The position numbers and the translations under genes were made by a program. Shown here in pieces: positions 7,757 through 18,307 of a stretch of DNA of 33,855 nucleotides (the stretch's first letter is position 1; each line of letters starts with the position of its first letter). The notes beneath the pieces were generated by a model. It did no database searches and had not been told where the DNA came from. It saw only the letters and a list, made by a program, of their open reading frames with translations. The stretch covers positions 1 to 33,855 of the forward strand of contig NZ_JACIIZ010000030.1 of NCBI RefSeq assembly GCF_014205765.1, read 5' to 3'. The DNA is from Nitrospirillum iridis (lineage in GTDB: Bacteria > Pseudomonadota > Alphaproteobacteria > Azospirillales > Azospirillaceae).

Positions 7757-8076
7757 GTCGATTCCCATCATTTTGGAATATTGGTGAGGCCGACGATGAC
7801 TCGATATGAACCCGTTAAATATCTATTTGTGTTAAAGTGCATCTTTCGCCGGGCGCATATTATATCCACCAAAAATATATTCAGTTTTGCTCAAGTGCTT
7901 TCGCGCCGCCATCGCCCCATAGGGGCGGTGCACCGCCGCTCAGCCCTTCGGTTCGAGAGGGCGGCGGCGCGTGATTTAAAAACACCAAAAGAAAACGTTA
8001 AATTTATGTGTATTGACTATCGTATGTGTGGATTTTTATGGTTCCACGCATTCACCCGTTACGGAGAACCAATTCC
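7757..8076. promoter_or_regulatory. Divergent control region, aldolase operon / groESL
   Basis: This 320-base gap is AT-rich next to the aldolase gene and near groES, with a GC-rich core. On the minus strand a perfect TATAAT lies at 7859-7864 without a convincing -35. On the plus strand CCCCAT at 7915-7920 resembles a heat-shock sigma-32 -10 element, but no proper CTTGAA box sits at the right distance. A perfect 14-base palindrome (GGCGGTGCACCGCC) occupies 7924-7937, and a larger imperfect stem pairs 7933-7938 with 7962-7967 and 7944-7947 with 7958-7961. No CIRCE (HrcA) element is present. No coding sequence is seen. Confidence 0.5.
8013..8042 (+). promoter_or_regulatory. Candidate sigma-70-type promoter for groESL
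   Basis: TTGACT at 8013-8018 (5 of 6 matches to TTGACA) is followed after 18 bases by TATGGT at 8037-8042 (4 of 6 matches to TATAAT). Transcription would start near 8049, about 28 bases before the groES ATG. It lies in an AT-rich stretch that stands out from the GC-rich background. Support is by motif only. Confidence 0.35.
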
Positions 8077-10013
<1,937 letters not shown>

Positions 10014-10050
10014 CCCCGGATTCTGATCCCGGACTTCTGACCTGCCCTTT

Positions 10051-10096
10051 GGGGGCGCGGGTGTCTGCCCCACCCGCGCCCCCGTTTCCCTTTTTT
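10051..10096 (+). terminator. Intrinsic terminator after groEL
   Basis: A perfect 13-bp stem (10051-10063, GGGGGCGCGGGTG, with 10071-10083) and a 7-base loop are followed by GTTTCCC and six T at 10091-10096. The U-tract is interrupted by CCC, so read-through is possible. It ends one base before the ribosome site (GGAAG, 10097-10101) of the next gene. Confidence 0.85.
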
Positions 10097-10106
10097 GGAA
10101 GATGCC

Positions 10107-11159
10107 ATGACCGCCCCGCTACCGATCCTGGACCTTGGCCGTTTCAATGCCGGCGGTGTCGCCCGCGACGGGTTCCTGGCCGACCTGCGGGCCGCCGTGC
10201 GGGAGGTCGGCTTCTTCTACCTGTCCGGTCATGGCGTTCCCGATGGCCTGGCCCAGGCGGCCTGGGCGGAAGCCCATCGCTTCTTCGACCTGCCCCCGGC
10301 GGCGAAGGACGCCATCGCCATGGTCAACTCCCCGCACTTCCGGGGGTACACGCGGGCGGGTGCCGAACGGACGCGCGGGCAGCCGGACTGGCGTGAGCAA
10401 CTGGACATCGGCACCGAACGCGCGGCCCTGGCGGTGCGGCCCGGCGCCCCGGCCTGGACCCGGCTGCCGGGACCCAACCAGTGGCCGGCGGCCCAGCCGG
10501 CCCTGCGCGACGCCTTGCTGGCCTGGCAGGAGGCGGCCACCACCATCGCCATCCGCCTGCTGCGCGCCTTCGCCCTGGCCCTGGGCCAGGCGGCCGACGC
10601 CTTCGATCCCATCGTCGCGGAGACGCCGAACCAGCATCTGAAGATCATCCGCTATCCCGGCCGCGCCAGCGGCGATGCCGCCGGCCCGGACGGGCGGGGG
10701 CAGGGGGTCGGCGCCCACAAGGACAGCGGCCTGCTGACCCTGCTGCTGCAGGATGACCAGGGCGGCTTGCAGGTGGAGACGGCGGCGGGCTGGGTGGATG
10801 CCGCCCCCATCCCGGGCACCTTCGTCGTCAACGCCGGCGAACTGCTGGAATTGGCGACGGACGGTTATATCCGCGCCACCGTCCACCGGGTGGTGGCGCC
10901 GCCGGCCGGGGCGCGGCGCACCTCCATCGCCTTTTTCCTGGGCGCGCGGCTGGATGCGCGCGTGCCCTTGCTGGCCTTGCCACCGGCCTTGAAGGCGGAG
11001 GCGCGGGGGCTGACCAGCGACCCGCTGAACCCGCTGTTCCACGACATCGGCGCCAATTACATGAAGGGCCGCCTGCGTTCCCACCCCGACGTCGCCCGCC
11101 GGCATTACGCCGACCTGCCCGAGGTGGCGGCGCTACCGGCTGTCGGGGAATATAGCTAA
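10107..11159 (+). CDS. Isopenicillin-N-synthase-family 2-oxoglutarate/Fe(II) dioxygenase
   Basis: A 350-residue non-heme iron oxygenase of the IPNS/DIOX type. The N-terminal DIOX_N domain includes VREVGFFYLSGHGVP (31-45) and the LPPAAKDAI region. The catalytic 2OG-Fe(II) domain has the iron ligands H204-x-D206 (GAHKDSGLLTLL) and H260 (ATVHRVV), and the cosubstrate-binding R271-x-S273 (RRTSIAFF). Such enzymes hydroxylate, desaturate or cyclise small molecules using 2-oxoglutarate and O2. ATG at 10107 is chosen with GGAAG 5 bases upstream. It directly follows the groEL terminator with no room for its own promoter, and precedes metQNI after 89 bases. It is not of the TauD/AtsK family, so a direct sulfonate-cleaving role should not be assumed. 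Substrate unknown. Confidence 0.9.
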   Translation: MTAPLPILDLGRFNAGGVARDGFLADLRAAVREVGFFYLSGHGVPDGLAQAAWAEAHRFFDLPPAAKDAIAMVNSPHFRGYTRAGAERTRGQPDWREQLDIGTERAALAVRPGAPAWTRLPGPNQWPAAQPALRDALLAWQEAATTIAIRLLRAFALALGQAADAFDPIVAETPNQHLKIIRYPGRASGDAAGPDGRGQGVGAHKDSGLLTLLLQDDQGGLQVETAAGWVDAAPIPGTFVVNAGELLELATDGYIRATVHRVVAPPAGARRTSIAFFLGARLDARVPLLALPPALKAEARGLTSDPLNPLFHDIGANYMKGRLRSHPDVARRHYADLPEVAALPAVGEYS

Positions 11160-11182
11160 TAAAAATTGTTAAATTAATATTA

Positions 11183-11212
11183 TTGACTGCATTTGCTGTG
11201 AATTCCTACTCT
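11183..11212 (+). promoter_or_regulatory. Candidate promoter of the metQNI operon
   Basis: TTGACT at 11183-11188 is a 5-of-6 match to a -35 box. With an 18-base spacer it leads to TACTCT (11207-11212), a weak -10. The flanking 11160-11210 is strikingly AT-rich for this genome. The eight bases TATTGACT recur before groES at 8011-8018. No SAM-II riboswitch signature was recognised in 11160-11248. Confidence 0.3.
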
Positions 11213-11248
11213 CATCCCACAGTCGATGGGTGCTGATTGGGAATCAAG

Positions 11249-12094
11249 ATGACGGCGATGGCTTGGATGGGCCGCGTGGCCCGGACGTGGATGCGGGGCT
11301 GGGCGCCCGTGGCGGCGCTGGTGGCGCTGATGCTGGCGGGGCAGCCGAGCCGGGCGGCGGACGCCCCCCTGCGCGTCATCGCCTCACCCGTCCCGCACGC
11401 GGAGATTCTGCAATTCATCCAGCGCAAGCTGGCGCCGGACCTGAAGCTCAAGATCATCGAGGCCAGCGGCGACCTGCGCCTCAATGAGCTGTTGGCCAAG
11501 GGCGACGTCGACGCCAATTTCTTCCAGCACCGGCCCTACCTGGAGTCCGAGGAGAAGTTGCTGGGCGTGACGCTGGCGGCGGTCGCCGCCGTGCATATCG
11601 AGCCGCTGGGCATCTACTCCACCAAGGTCAAGTCCTTCCAGGATCTGCCCCAGGGTGCGAAGGTCGCCATTCCCAACAACGTCGTAAACCTCAGCCGCGC
11701 CCTTTACCTGTTGCAGGACAATGGCCTGATCACCCTGCGCCAGGGGCCGGCGGCGCGGGACCGGCAACTGGCGACCTCCCGCGACATCACCGCCAACCCC
11801 AAGGATCTGAAGATCATCGAGGTGGACGCCGCCCAACTGCCGCGCACCTTGCCGGACGTGACCCTGGCGGTCATCAACGGCAACTACGCCCTGGAGGCGG
11901 GCTTGCAGCCGGCCAAGGACGCGCTGGCCTTGGAAAAGGCGGAGGGCAGCCCCTACGCCAACCTGCTGGTGACCACGCCGGCGCTGGAACACGATCCCCG
12001 GATCGTGCGGCTGGCCCAGCTGCTGACGTCGCCGGAGGTCGCCGCCTTCATCCGCGAGCGCTACAAGGGCGCCGTCATTCCGGTCCATCCCTGA
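11249..12094 (+). CDS. metQ: Methionine ABC transporter substrate-binding protein MetQ
   Basis: A 281-residue member of the NlpA/MetQ family, the periplasmic receptor for methionine uptake by MetNI. The signal peptide ends near PSRA-ADA. There is no lipobox cysteine, so it is a soluble periplasmic form rather than the lipoprotein of E. coli. Family blocks are seen: PHAEIL, a [13 protein letters not shown] motif at about 89-101, IGIYS-like [26 protein letters not shown] and the late VVING-like [13 protein letters not shown]. The ATG at 11249 has GGGA 7 bases upstream; a TTG at 11237 is less likely. It begins the metQNI operon, 28 bases before metN. Some family members bind other D/L-methionine derivatives, so the exact ligand is open. 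Confidence 0.92.
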   Translation: MTAMAWMGRVARTWMRGWAPVAALVALMLAGQPSRAADAPLRVIASPVPHAEILQFIQRKLAPDLKLKIIEASGDLRLNELLAKGDVDANFFQHRPYLESEEKLLGVTLAAVAAVHIEPLGIYSTKVKSFQDLPQGAKVAIPNNVVNLSRALYLLQDNGLITLRQGPAARDRQLATSRDITANPKDLKIIEVDAAQLPRTLPDVTLAVINGNYALEAGLQPAKDALALEKAEGSPYANLLVTTPALEHDPRIVRLAQLLTSPEVAAFIRERYKGAVIPVHP

Positions 12095-12122
12095 TGCGTC
12101 GTCGTCAGAAGAGACGTCCCCA

Positions 12123-13127
12123 ATGATCAGCGTCGAGGGTCTGCGCAAGGTTTACCGCCAGGGCGGGGGCCGCACCGCCCGCGAGGTTGTGGCGCTGGAC
12201 GATGTCACCCTGACCGTCCCGAAGGGCGAGATCTTCGGCATCCTGGGGCGCAGCGGGGCGGGCAAGAGCACGCTGATCCGCTGTCTGAACCTGTTGGAAC
12301 GGCCCACCGCCGGCCGTGTCGTCGTCGGCGGGCAGGATCTGACGGCGTTGGACGCGACGGCGCTGCGCCAGCAGCGGCGGCGCATCGGCATGGTGTTCCA
12401 GCATTTCCATCTGCTGCAATCGCGCACCGTCGCCGATAACGTGGCGGTGCCTTTGGAAATCCTGGGTCAGGATCGCGCCCAGCGACGCCGGCGTGTCGCC
12501 GAACTGCTGGACCTGGTGGGATTGGCCGACCGGGCCGACGCCTATCCCGGACAGTTGTCGGGCGGGCAGAAGCAGCGGGTGGGTATCGCCCGCGCCCTGG
12601 CGGCGGAACCGGACGTGCTGCTGTCGGACGAGGCGACCAGCGCCCTGGATGGGGAGACCACCGCCGCCATCCTGGACCTGCTGCGCGACGTCAACGCGCG
12701 CCTGGGGGTCACCATCCTGATGATCACGCATGAGATGCCGGTGGTGAAGGCCATCTGCGGTTCCGCCGCCCTGCTGGAGGGCGGACGTCTGGTGGAACAT
12801 GGCCGTTTGGCCGATCTGGCGGCCGATCCGGCGTCGGCCCTGGGGCGGGCGCTGCTGCCGGCCCGGGCGCCCATGCCGCAGGGGGCTGGGGCTGGCGTGC
12901 TGGCGGAACTGACCTTCGTCGATCCCCTCGCGGCGACGCCGCTGCTGGGCCTGCTGGCCCGCGAGCTGTCGGTGGCGGTGACGCTGCTGGGCGGTGGGGT
13001 GGAGTTGATCGGCGGCCGGCGGGTGGGCCGCTTCCAGGTGGGGCTGAAGGGCGGCGGCTCCGCCACCGACCCCGCCCCCATCCTGTCCTTCCTCAACACC
13101 CACGGCGTGCGGGCGGTGCTGCTATGA
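12123..13127 (+). CDS. metN: Methionine ABC transporter ATP-binding protein MetN
   Basis: A 334-residue ATPase that powers methionine import with MetI. Walker A is GRSGAGKST (42-50), the Q-loop is at VFQHFHLLQ (Q93), the signature is [15 protein letters not shown] (145-159), Walker B is [12 protein letters not shown] (165-176), and the switch His is in MITHEMP. After about residue 255 the C-terminal NIL domain follows, which binds methionine and inhibits transport when the cytoplasmic pool is high. Its last four bases overlap metI (ATGA), indicating translational coupling. Confidence 0.95.
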   Translation: MISVEGLRKVYRQGGGRTAREVVALDDVTLTVPKGEIFGILGRSGAGKSTLIRCLNLLERPTAGRVVVGGQDLTALDATALRQQRRRIGMVFQHFHLLQSRTVADNVAVPLEILGQDRAQRRRRVAELLDLVGLADRADAYPGQLSGGQKQRVGIARALAAEPDVLLSDEATSALDGETTAAILDLLRDVNARLGVTILMITHEMPVVKAICGSAALLEGGRLVEHGRLADLAADPASALGRALLPARAPMPQGAGAGVLAELTFVDPLAATPLLGLLARELSVAVTLLGGGVELIGGRRVGRFQVGLKGGGSATDPAPILSFLNTHGVRAVLL

Positions 13128-13792
13128 ACCCTGAAGACTGGGGCGAACTTGTTTCCCTGGTGGCCGGCGCCACGGCGGAGACGTTGTACATGGTGGGCTT
13201 GTCCGGCCTGCTGGCGGTCGGCATCGGCCTGCCGTTGGGGGTGGCGCTGTTCGTCATCGCGCCCAAGGGATTGACGCCCTGGCCGCGCCTGCACGCCGTG
13301 CTGGGCGGCGTGGTCAACGCCGGCCGTTCCCTGCCGTTCGTCGTGCTGCTGATCGCCGCCATTCCCTTGACGCGCCTGATCGTCGGCACCTCGCTGGGCA
13401 GCTCGGCGGCGGTGGTGCCCCTGACGCTGGGGGCCATTCCCTTCTTCGCCCGCATCGCAGAGGCGGCCTTGCGCGAGGTCGATCCCGGCCGGGTCGAGGC
13501 GGTGGTGTCCATGGGGGGCACGCTGCGCCACCTGATCCTGATGGTGCTGCTGCCCGAGGCGCTGCCGGCGCTGGTGGCGGGCATCACCCTGACGGCGGTG
13601 GTGCTGGTCAGCTTTTCCGCCATGGCCGGCGTGGTGGGGGGCGGTGGCCTGGGGGATTTGGCCATCCGCTACGGCTATCAACGCTTCAACACCCAGGTCA
13701 TGATCGCCACCGTCGTGGTGTTGATCGGCCTGGTCCAGGGACTGCAGTCCGCCGGCGACTGGCTGGCGCGGCGCGTCGCCCATAAACGATAG
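13124..13792 (+). CDS. metI: Methionine ABC transporter permease MetI
   Basis: A 222-residue inner-membrane permease with about five hydrophobic segments. The family start ([28 protein letters not shown], described here by its ends) and the EAA-loop region [25 protein letters not shown] (about 127-151) that contacts MetN are seen, as is the [17 protein letters not shown] segment characteristic of MetI. It overlaps metN by 4 bases and is followed 10 bases later by a phosphatase-family gene. Confidence 0.95.
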   Translation: MNPEDWGELVSLVAGATAETLYMVGLSGLLAVGIGLPLGVALFVIAPKGLTPWPRLHAVLGGVVNAGRSLPFVVLLIAAIPLTRLIVGTSLGSSAAVVPLTLGAIPFFARIAEAALREVDPGRVEAVVSMGGTLRHLILMVLLPEALPALVAGITLTAVVLVSFSAMAGVVGGGGLGDLAIRYGYQRFNTQVMIATVVVLIGLVQGLQSAGDWLARRVAHKR

Positions 13793-13802
13793 GAAAAGCG
13801 TG

Positions 13803-14558
13803 ATGCTGTCTGGTGTGCCGAATTTCCGTGATGCCGGCGGTTACGCCACCCGGTCCGGCGCCACGGTGCGCACGGGTGTGCTGTTCCGTTCCGGCCGCCC
13901 GATCCACGCCACGGCTGACGACGTGGCGACCCTTGACCGCCTGGGTGTCTCCACCCTCGTCGATTTGCGCTGGCCGGACGAACGATCCCGGCACCCCACA
14001 GGACCATGGTCCCATAGGCTGGAGGTCATCGCCACCGATGTCGGGGGAGACAGTGATCCCTGGCCGGTCTTCCTGCGGGAAAGCGATCTGAGCGCCGCCA
14101 CGCTGGACGGCTATATGCGCCGCTTCTATGCCGGCGCCGCCTTCGAGGAGCGGCACGTCGACCTGTTCACCCGTTATTTCGCGGCGTTGGCGGCCGGACG
14201 GGGCGCCCTGCTGGTGCACTGCACTGGCGGCAAGGACCGGACGGGCCTGCTGGTCGCCCTGACCCATCATCTGCTGGGCGTCCACCGGGATGATATCCTG
14301 GCCGACTACGTCGCCACCAACCACCATTGGCCCTATGAGCGGCACGGCGCGGACGTCGCCGCCGCGCTGGCCGCCGGCCACGGTCGGGCGACGCCGGACG
14401 AGGATGCCGTGCGGGTGGTGATGGAGGTGCGGCCGGATCTCCTTGATCTGGCGTTCGACGCCATCATCGACCGTCACGGGAGCGTTGACACCTATCTGGA
14501 GCGTCAGCTGGGGGCCACGCCGGCCGTGCGGGACCAGATTGTGGCACGCCTGACCTGA
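13803..14558 (+). CDS. Tyrosine-protein-phosphatase-family protein
   Basis: A 251-residue member of the bacterial tyrosine/dual-specificity phosphatase family (LipA/PtpB-like). NFRDAGG at 7-13 is the characteristic N-terminal motif. The P-loop HCTGGKDRTG at 139-148 places the catalytic Cys at 140 and the phosphate-binding Arg at 146. There is no signal peptide, so it is cytoplasmic. Known relatives dephosphorylate phosphotyrosine proteins, phosphoinositides or small phosphoesters. AGGA 8 bases before ATG 13803 supports the start. It begins 10 bases after metI and is most likely co-transcribed with metQNI, an unusual association. Substrate unknown. Confidence 0.88.
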   Translation: MLSGVPNFRDAGGYATRSGATVRTGVLFRSGRPIHATADDVATLDRLGVSTLVDLRWPDERSRHPTGPWSHRLEVIATDVGGDSDPWPVFLRESDLSAATLDGYMRRFYAGAAFEERHVDLFTRYFAALAAGRGALLVHCTGGKDRTGLLVALTHHLLGVHRDDILADYVATNHHWPYERHGADVAAALAAGHGRATPDEDAVRVVMEVRPDLLDLAFDAIIDRHGSVDTYLERQLGATPAVRDQIVARLT

Positions 14559-14618
14559 GGCCCCTGAGCCGCGCCGCCGATGCGGCCATCGGGTTCGCGG
14601 CCAGCCCGTGAACGGGGA

Positions 14619-15389
14619 TCAGAACCGGCTTCCAGCGACCAGGGTCCGGGTATAGGGGTGGCGGGGCGCTGTCCAAACCTGTTCGGTATCAGCCATTTCC
14701 ACGATTTGGCCGCGCCACATCACCGCCACCCTGTCCGCGATATGGCGGACGACCGCAAGATCGTGGGAAATGAACAGCATGGCGATCCCGCTCTGCTGTT
14801 GCAGGTCCATCAGCAGGTTGAGGATTTGCGCGCGGATCGACAGGTCAAGCGCCGAGACGGCCTCATCGCAGACCAGCAGGCTGGGTTCCAGCATAAGGGC
14901 GCGGGCGATGCCGATCCGCTGCCGTTGGCCGCCGGACAGTTCATGCGGCAATCGGCCGGCCACCTGAGGCGGCAGGCTCATCCGTTCCAGCATCCGACGC
15001 ACCGCCGCGCGGCGGTGGGCGGCATCACCCCGGCGATGGACGATCAGCGGCTCCTCCAGGCTGCGGCCGATGGTGGCCCGCGGGTTGAGGGAGGCGAGCG
15101 GGTCCTGGAACACCATCTGCATGCGGGCACGGAACGGCAGCAGTTGGCGCTGGCTCAGCCCGGACAGGTCGACGCCCTCAAGGCGGACATGGCCGCTGTC
15201 GTAGGGGGTGAGTTGCAACAGGGCGCGCGCCAGCGTCGACTTGCCGCTGCCGCTTTCACCCACGATGCCCAGTGTCTCCCCCCGGCGTATGGTCAGGCTG
15301 ATTCCGTCCAAGATCGGCATCGTCCGTCCAGCCTGTCGCACGCTCTTGCGCAGGGCGTCGATGGCCACCAGGGGAACTTCCGTGGTCAA
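14619..15389 (-). CDS. Dipeptide/oligopeptide-type ABC transporter ATP-binding protein (DppF-like)
   Basis: A 256-residue ATPase of the OppF/DppF type, one of two that drive the importer encoded upstream. Walker A GESGSGKST, signature LSGGQRQRIGIARAL, Walker B LLVCDEAVSALD and the switch His in FISHDLAVV are all present. The C-terminal zinc/cysteine extension common in this family is absent: the protein stops soon after the HPYTRTL motif. The likely start is a TTG at 15389 whose TTGA overlaps the stop of the DppD gene, with GGAG 6 bases before it; GTG at 15368 is an alternative. It is the last gene of the operon and converges on the phosphatase gene, with 14559-14618 holding no clear terminator. 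Confidence 0.92.
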   Translation of the reverse strand: MTTEVPLVAIDALRKSVRQAGRTMPILDGISLTIRRGETLGIVGESGSGKSTLARALLQLTPYDSGHVRLEGVDLSGLSQRQLLPFRARMQMVFQDPLASLNPRATIGRSLEEPLIVHRRGDAAHRRAAVRRMLERMSLPPQVAGRLPHELSGGQRQRIGIARALMLEPSLLVCDEAVSALDLSIRAQILNLLMDLQQQSGIAMLFISHDLAVVRHIADRVAVMWRGQIVEMADTEQVWTAPRHPYTRTLVAGSRF

Positions 15390-16405
15390 GAGGACGCTCC
15401 AGCGGCAATGGGGTGGAAACAGGCGACCTGCCGCCCGGGGGCGTTGGTGGCCAGGGCGGCGGTGGCCAGGCTGGGGCGGCGGCTCCGGCATTCGGGACCG
15501 GCCGCGCCGCAGCGGGGGGCGAAGGCGCAGCGGGATCGGATTTCCGCTGGGGGCGGCACGGTGCCCGGGATCTCCGGCAGGCGTTGGCGGGGGACCAGGC
15601 GGTCCAGCCGTTCAAGCGCCAGCAGGGCGTGCGTATAGGGATGGCGGGGCTGGTCGAACACGGTCCGCAGGGGGCCGCTTTCGACGATGCCGCCGGCGTA
15701 CATGATGGCGGCGTGGTCGGCCACGCGGGCGGCGACCGCCAAGTCATGGGTGATCAGCAGCAGGGCCATGCCCAGGTCCCGGCGCAAATCATTCAGCAGA
15801 TCCAGGATGCCGGCCTGCGTGGTGACATCCAACGCCGTGGTCGGCTCATCCGCGATCAGCAGGTCCGGCTCGCACGCCAGCGCCATGGCGATCATCGCCC
15901 GCTGGCGCATGCCGCCGGACACTTGGTGGGGGAACCGGCCGGCCTGCCGCCGGGGGTCCGGAAAGCGCATCAGGCCCAGCAGTTCCACCGCCCGCTCCCG
16001 CGCCGCCCGCCGCCCCAGCGGCTGGTGCAGGCGGATGGCCTCGGCGATCTGACCGCCGATGGACATCAGGGGATCGAAGGCGGTCATCGGTTCCTGGAAC
16101 ACCATGGCGATGCGGCTTCCCCGCCACTGCCGCATGGCGGTGTCCGGCAGGGCCAGAAGATCGGTTCCGTCGAAACGGATCTCCCCACTGACGAGCGGCG
16201 CCGGCTCGCTGGCCGACCGCCGGTTCAGGCGCAGGATGCTGCGCGCCGTGACGGACTTGCCGCTGCCGCTTTCGCCGATCAGGGCCAGGGATTGGCCCCG
16301 GTCCAGCGCCAGGGTGACGCCGTCCACCACCCAGGTCGGCCCCAGGCCCTCCCCCGGGGGACCAGGGAAGGCGACGCGCAGGTCACGGATGTCGAGGAGC
16401 GCCAT
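15386..16405 (-). CDS. Dipeptide/oligopeptide-type ABC transporter ATP-binding protein (DppD-like)
   Basis: A 339-residue ATPase of the OppD/DppD type. Seen are MALLDIRDLRVAFPG at the start, Walker A GESGSGKSV, the Q-loop MVFQEPMTAFDP, signature QVSGGMRQRAMIAMAL, Walker B LLIADEPTTALD and the switch His in LITHDLAV. After the nucleotide-binding domain comes the oligopeptide-transporter C-terminal segment with HPYTHALL and the cysteine cluster CAFAPRCGAAGPEC, which in relatives can hold an iron-sulfur cluster. ATG at 16405 lies 5 bases after the stop of the DppC gene. An open frame upstream of the ATG overlaps DppC and is not part of the protein. Confidence 0.94.
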   Translation of the reverse strand: MALLDIRDLRVAFPGPPGEGLGPTWVVDGVTLALDRGQSLALIGESGSGKSVTARSILRLNRRSASEPAPLVSGEIRFDGTDLLALPDTAMRQWRGSRIAMVFQEPMTAFDPLMSIGGQIAEAIRLHQPLGRRAARERAVELLGLMRFPDPRRQAGRFPHQVSGGMRQRAMIAMALACEPDLLIADEPTTALDVTTQAGILDLLNDLRRDLGMALLLITHDLAVAARVADHAAIMYAGGIVESGPLRTVFDQPRHPYTHALLALERLDRLVPRQRLPEIPGTVPPPAEIRSRCAFAPRCGAAGPECRSRRPSLATAALATNAPGRQVACFHPIAAGASS

Positions 16406-16410
16406 GGCCG

Positions 16411-17259
16411 TCAGCGTCCTTCGCGCGCGCCCGCGGCCATCAGCCGGTTCAGGCTCTCGCCCAGCAGGTTGAAGGCCAGGACCGTGGTCATGATGGCCAG
16501 GCCCGGCAGGCCGCAGATGTACCAGGCGTCCAGCAGCTGTTCCCGGCCTTCGCCTATCATCTTCCCCCAGGTCAGCAGGTCGGGGGGCGACAGGCCCAGG
16601 AAGCCCAGCGCCGCCTCGGTCTGGATGGCGGTGCCCACGGTCAGGGGCGTCAGGACGATGATGGGCGGCAGGACGCTGGGCAGGATCTGGGTGGTGATCA
16701 GGCGGATATCCCCCATGCCGATCATGCGGCCGGCCAGCACGAACTCGCTTTCCCGCAACACCAGGAAGCGCGTGCGCACCAGGCGGGCCGTGGCGGGCCA
16801 GGAGACGGCGCCGATGGCCACGACCACGCTGGTGAGCGACGGTGGCAGGGCCGCGACCGTCACCACCGCCAGGATGAAGGGGGGCACCGTCTGGAACAGG
16901 TCGGTCACGCGGCCGAAAAGGTGCTCCACCGCGCCACCGTAGTAACCGCCGACGGCGCCGATCAGCGTGCCCAGCAGGGCCGCGATCAGGGCGCTGACGA
17001 TGCCGATGGCCAGCGAAACGGCGGCCCCGCCGGCCAGGCCCGCCGCCAGGTCGCGGCCCAGGCTGTCGGTACCCAAGGGGAAGCGCCCATCCTGGCCGGG
17101 CCACAGCAGGGGCGGGCCGGCCAGGTCCCAGGCGTCGCGGCCGACCAGCCAGGGGCCCAGCAGCGCCGTGGCCAGGACCAGCGCCATCAGCGCCAGGCCG
17201 ACGCGGGCCACGGGTATGCCCAACAGGCGCCGCAGGGTTGGGGGGAGGTTCACGCCCAT
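16411..17259 (-). CDS. Dipeptide/oligopeptide-type ABC transporter permease (DppC-like)
   Basis: A 282-residue inner-membrane permease of the OppC/DppC type. An N-terminal segment with LLGPWLVGRD and HPLGTDSLGRD-like FPLGTDSLGRDLAAGLAGGA precedes about five transmembrane helices. The EAA loop lies in the region ESEFVLAGRMIGMGDIRL, and the end carries FNLLGESLNRLM. ATG at 17259 is one base after the DppB stop and has a strong ribosome site (GGAGGGGG) inside the end of DppB. Confidence 0.94.
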   Translation of the reverse strand: MGVNLPPTLRRLLGIPVARVGLALMALVLATALLGPWLVGRDAWDLAGPPLLWPGQDGRFPLGTDSLGRDLAAGLAGGAAVSLAIGIVSALIAALLGTLIGAVGGYYGGAVEHLFGRVTDLFQTVPPFILAVVTVAALPPSLTSVVVAIGAVSWPATARLVRTRFLVLRESEFVLAGRMIGMGDIRLITTQILPSVLPPIIVLTPLTVGTAIQTEAALGFLGLSPPDLLTWGKMIGEGREQLLDAWYICGLPGLAIMTTVLAFNLLGESLNRLMAAGAREGR

Positions 17260-17260
17260 G

Positions 17261-18307
17261 TCATTCCCCCTCCTGCCCAAGCCGATCCGGTGACATGCCC
17301 GCGCCTGACCGGACCCGGGGGTCGATCAGGAAGAACAGCAGGTCGAGGAGCAGGTTGATCACGGTGACCATGACCGAGCTGACCAGGAGGATCCCGGTCA
17401 GCAGGGTCATGTCCCGGCTGAGCAGCGCATCCAGGATCAGCCGGCCCAGGCCGGGCAGCCCGAAGACGGATTCCACCACCACGGAACCGCCGAACAGGGC
17501 GGCCATCTGCAGGCCCACCATGGTCAGGATGGGCAGGGCGGCGTTGGGCAGCATGTGGAACAGCAGGATGCGCCCGGCGGACGCGCCCTTGGCGCGCAGG
17601 GTGCGGACGAAGTCCTCCCGCTCGATGTCCAGCAGGATGCCGCGCGTCAGGCGCGCGTAGACGGCGATGTGGAAATTCGCCAGCGTCAGGCCCGGCAACA
17701 GCAGGTGCTTCAGGCGGTCGGCCGCCCACGCCCATCCTTCCGGCACCTGCTCCAACGAGTCCAGCCCGCCGGACGGCAGCCAGCCCAGCTTGACCGAAAA
17801 CAGCACGATGGCCATCAGCCCGAACCAGAAGGATGGCATGGCGTACAGGGTCAGGATCAGGCCCGACACCAGGCCGTCCGTCCAACCGCCGGGATGGCGC
17901 GCGCCCAGGACGCCCAGCCCCACGCCCAGCAGGAGGGAGAACGTCAATGAGACGCCCATCAGCAGGAAGGTGGTGGGCAGGCGCGCCAGGATCAGGCCGG
18001 CGACCGGCACGCCCTGCGTCTGCGACAGGCCCAGGTCGCCGTGCAGCACCGCCCACAGATAGCCCAGGAAACGCTGGGCGAAGGGCTGGTCCAGGCCGAA
18101 CTCATGACGCAGGCGCGCCAGCTCCTGCGCCGTGGCGCCGCCGGCATTGCCGGCCAGGACGTCGGCGGCGTCGCCGGTCATGACATGCATGATCAGCAGG
18201 TTGAAACAGGCCACCCCCGCCACGATGGGCAGGATGCGGGTCAGCAGGTTGTACCCCAGCCGGTACAGGCCCTGGCGCGTCAGGGCGATGGCGGCGGCCC
18301 CGGTCAT
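17261..18307 (-). CDS. Dipeptide/oligopeptide-type ABC transporter permease (DppB-like)
   Basis: A 348-residue inner-membrane permease of the OppB/DppB type. It shows the N-terminal helix LLTRILPIVAGVACFNLLIM, the periplasmic LRHEFGLDQPFAQRFLGYL region, HGDLGLSQ, and RLPTTFLLMGVSLTFSLLLG starting the core. The EAA loop region is FVRTLRAKGAS. ATG at 18307 overlaps the stop of the binding-protein gene by 4 bases (ATGA). It pairs with DppC to form the channel. Confidence 0.94.
   Translation of the reverse strand: MTGAAAIALTRQGLYRLGYNLLTRILPIVAGVACFNLLIMHVMTGDAADVLAGNAGGATAQELARLRHEFGLDQPFAQRFLGYLWAVLHGDLGLSQTQGVPVAGLILARLPTTFLLMGVSLTFSLLLGVGLGVLGARHPGGWTDGLVSGLILTLYAMPSFWFGLMAIVLFSVKLGWLPSGGLDSLEQVPEGWAWAADRLKHLLLPGLTLANFHIAVYARLTRGILLDIEREDFVRTLRAKGASAGRILLFHMLPNAALPILTMVGLQMAALFGGSVVVESVFGLPGLGRLILDALLSRDMTLLTGILLVSSVMVTVINLLLDLLFFLIDPRVRSGAGMSPDRLGQEGE

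Noticed and set aside
7772..8076. CIRCE (HrcA) element or ROSE thermometer for groESL
   Set aside because: No TTAGCACTC/GAGTGCTAA dyad and no anti-Shine-Dalgarno stem over the GGAG at 8063 could be found.
10095..10106. TTG at 10095 as start of the dioxygenase
   Set aside because: It would begin inside the terminator T-tract and lacks a ribosome site, whereas ATG 10107 has GGAAG 5 bases upstream.
11160..11248. SAM-II or other methionine riboswitch upstream of metQ
   Set aside because: Only 89 bases of mostly AT-rich sequence; no pseudoknot-forming conserved blocks were recognised.
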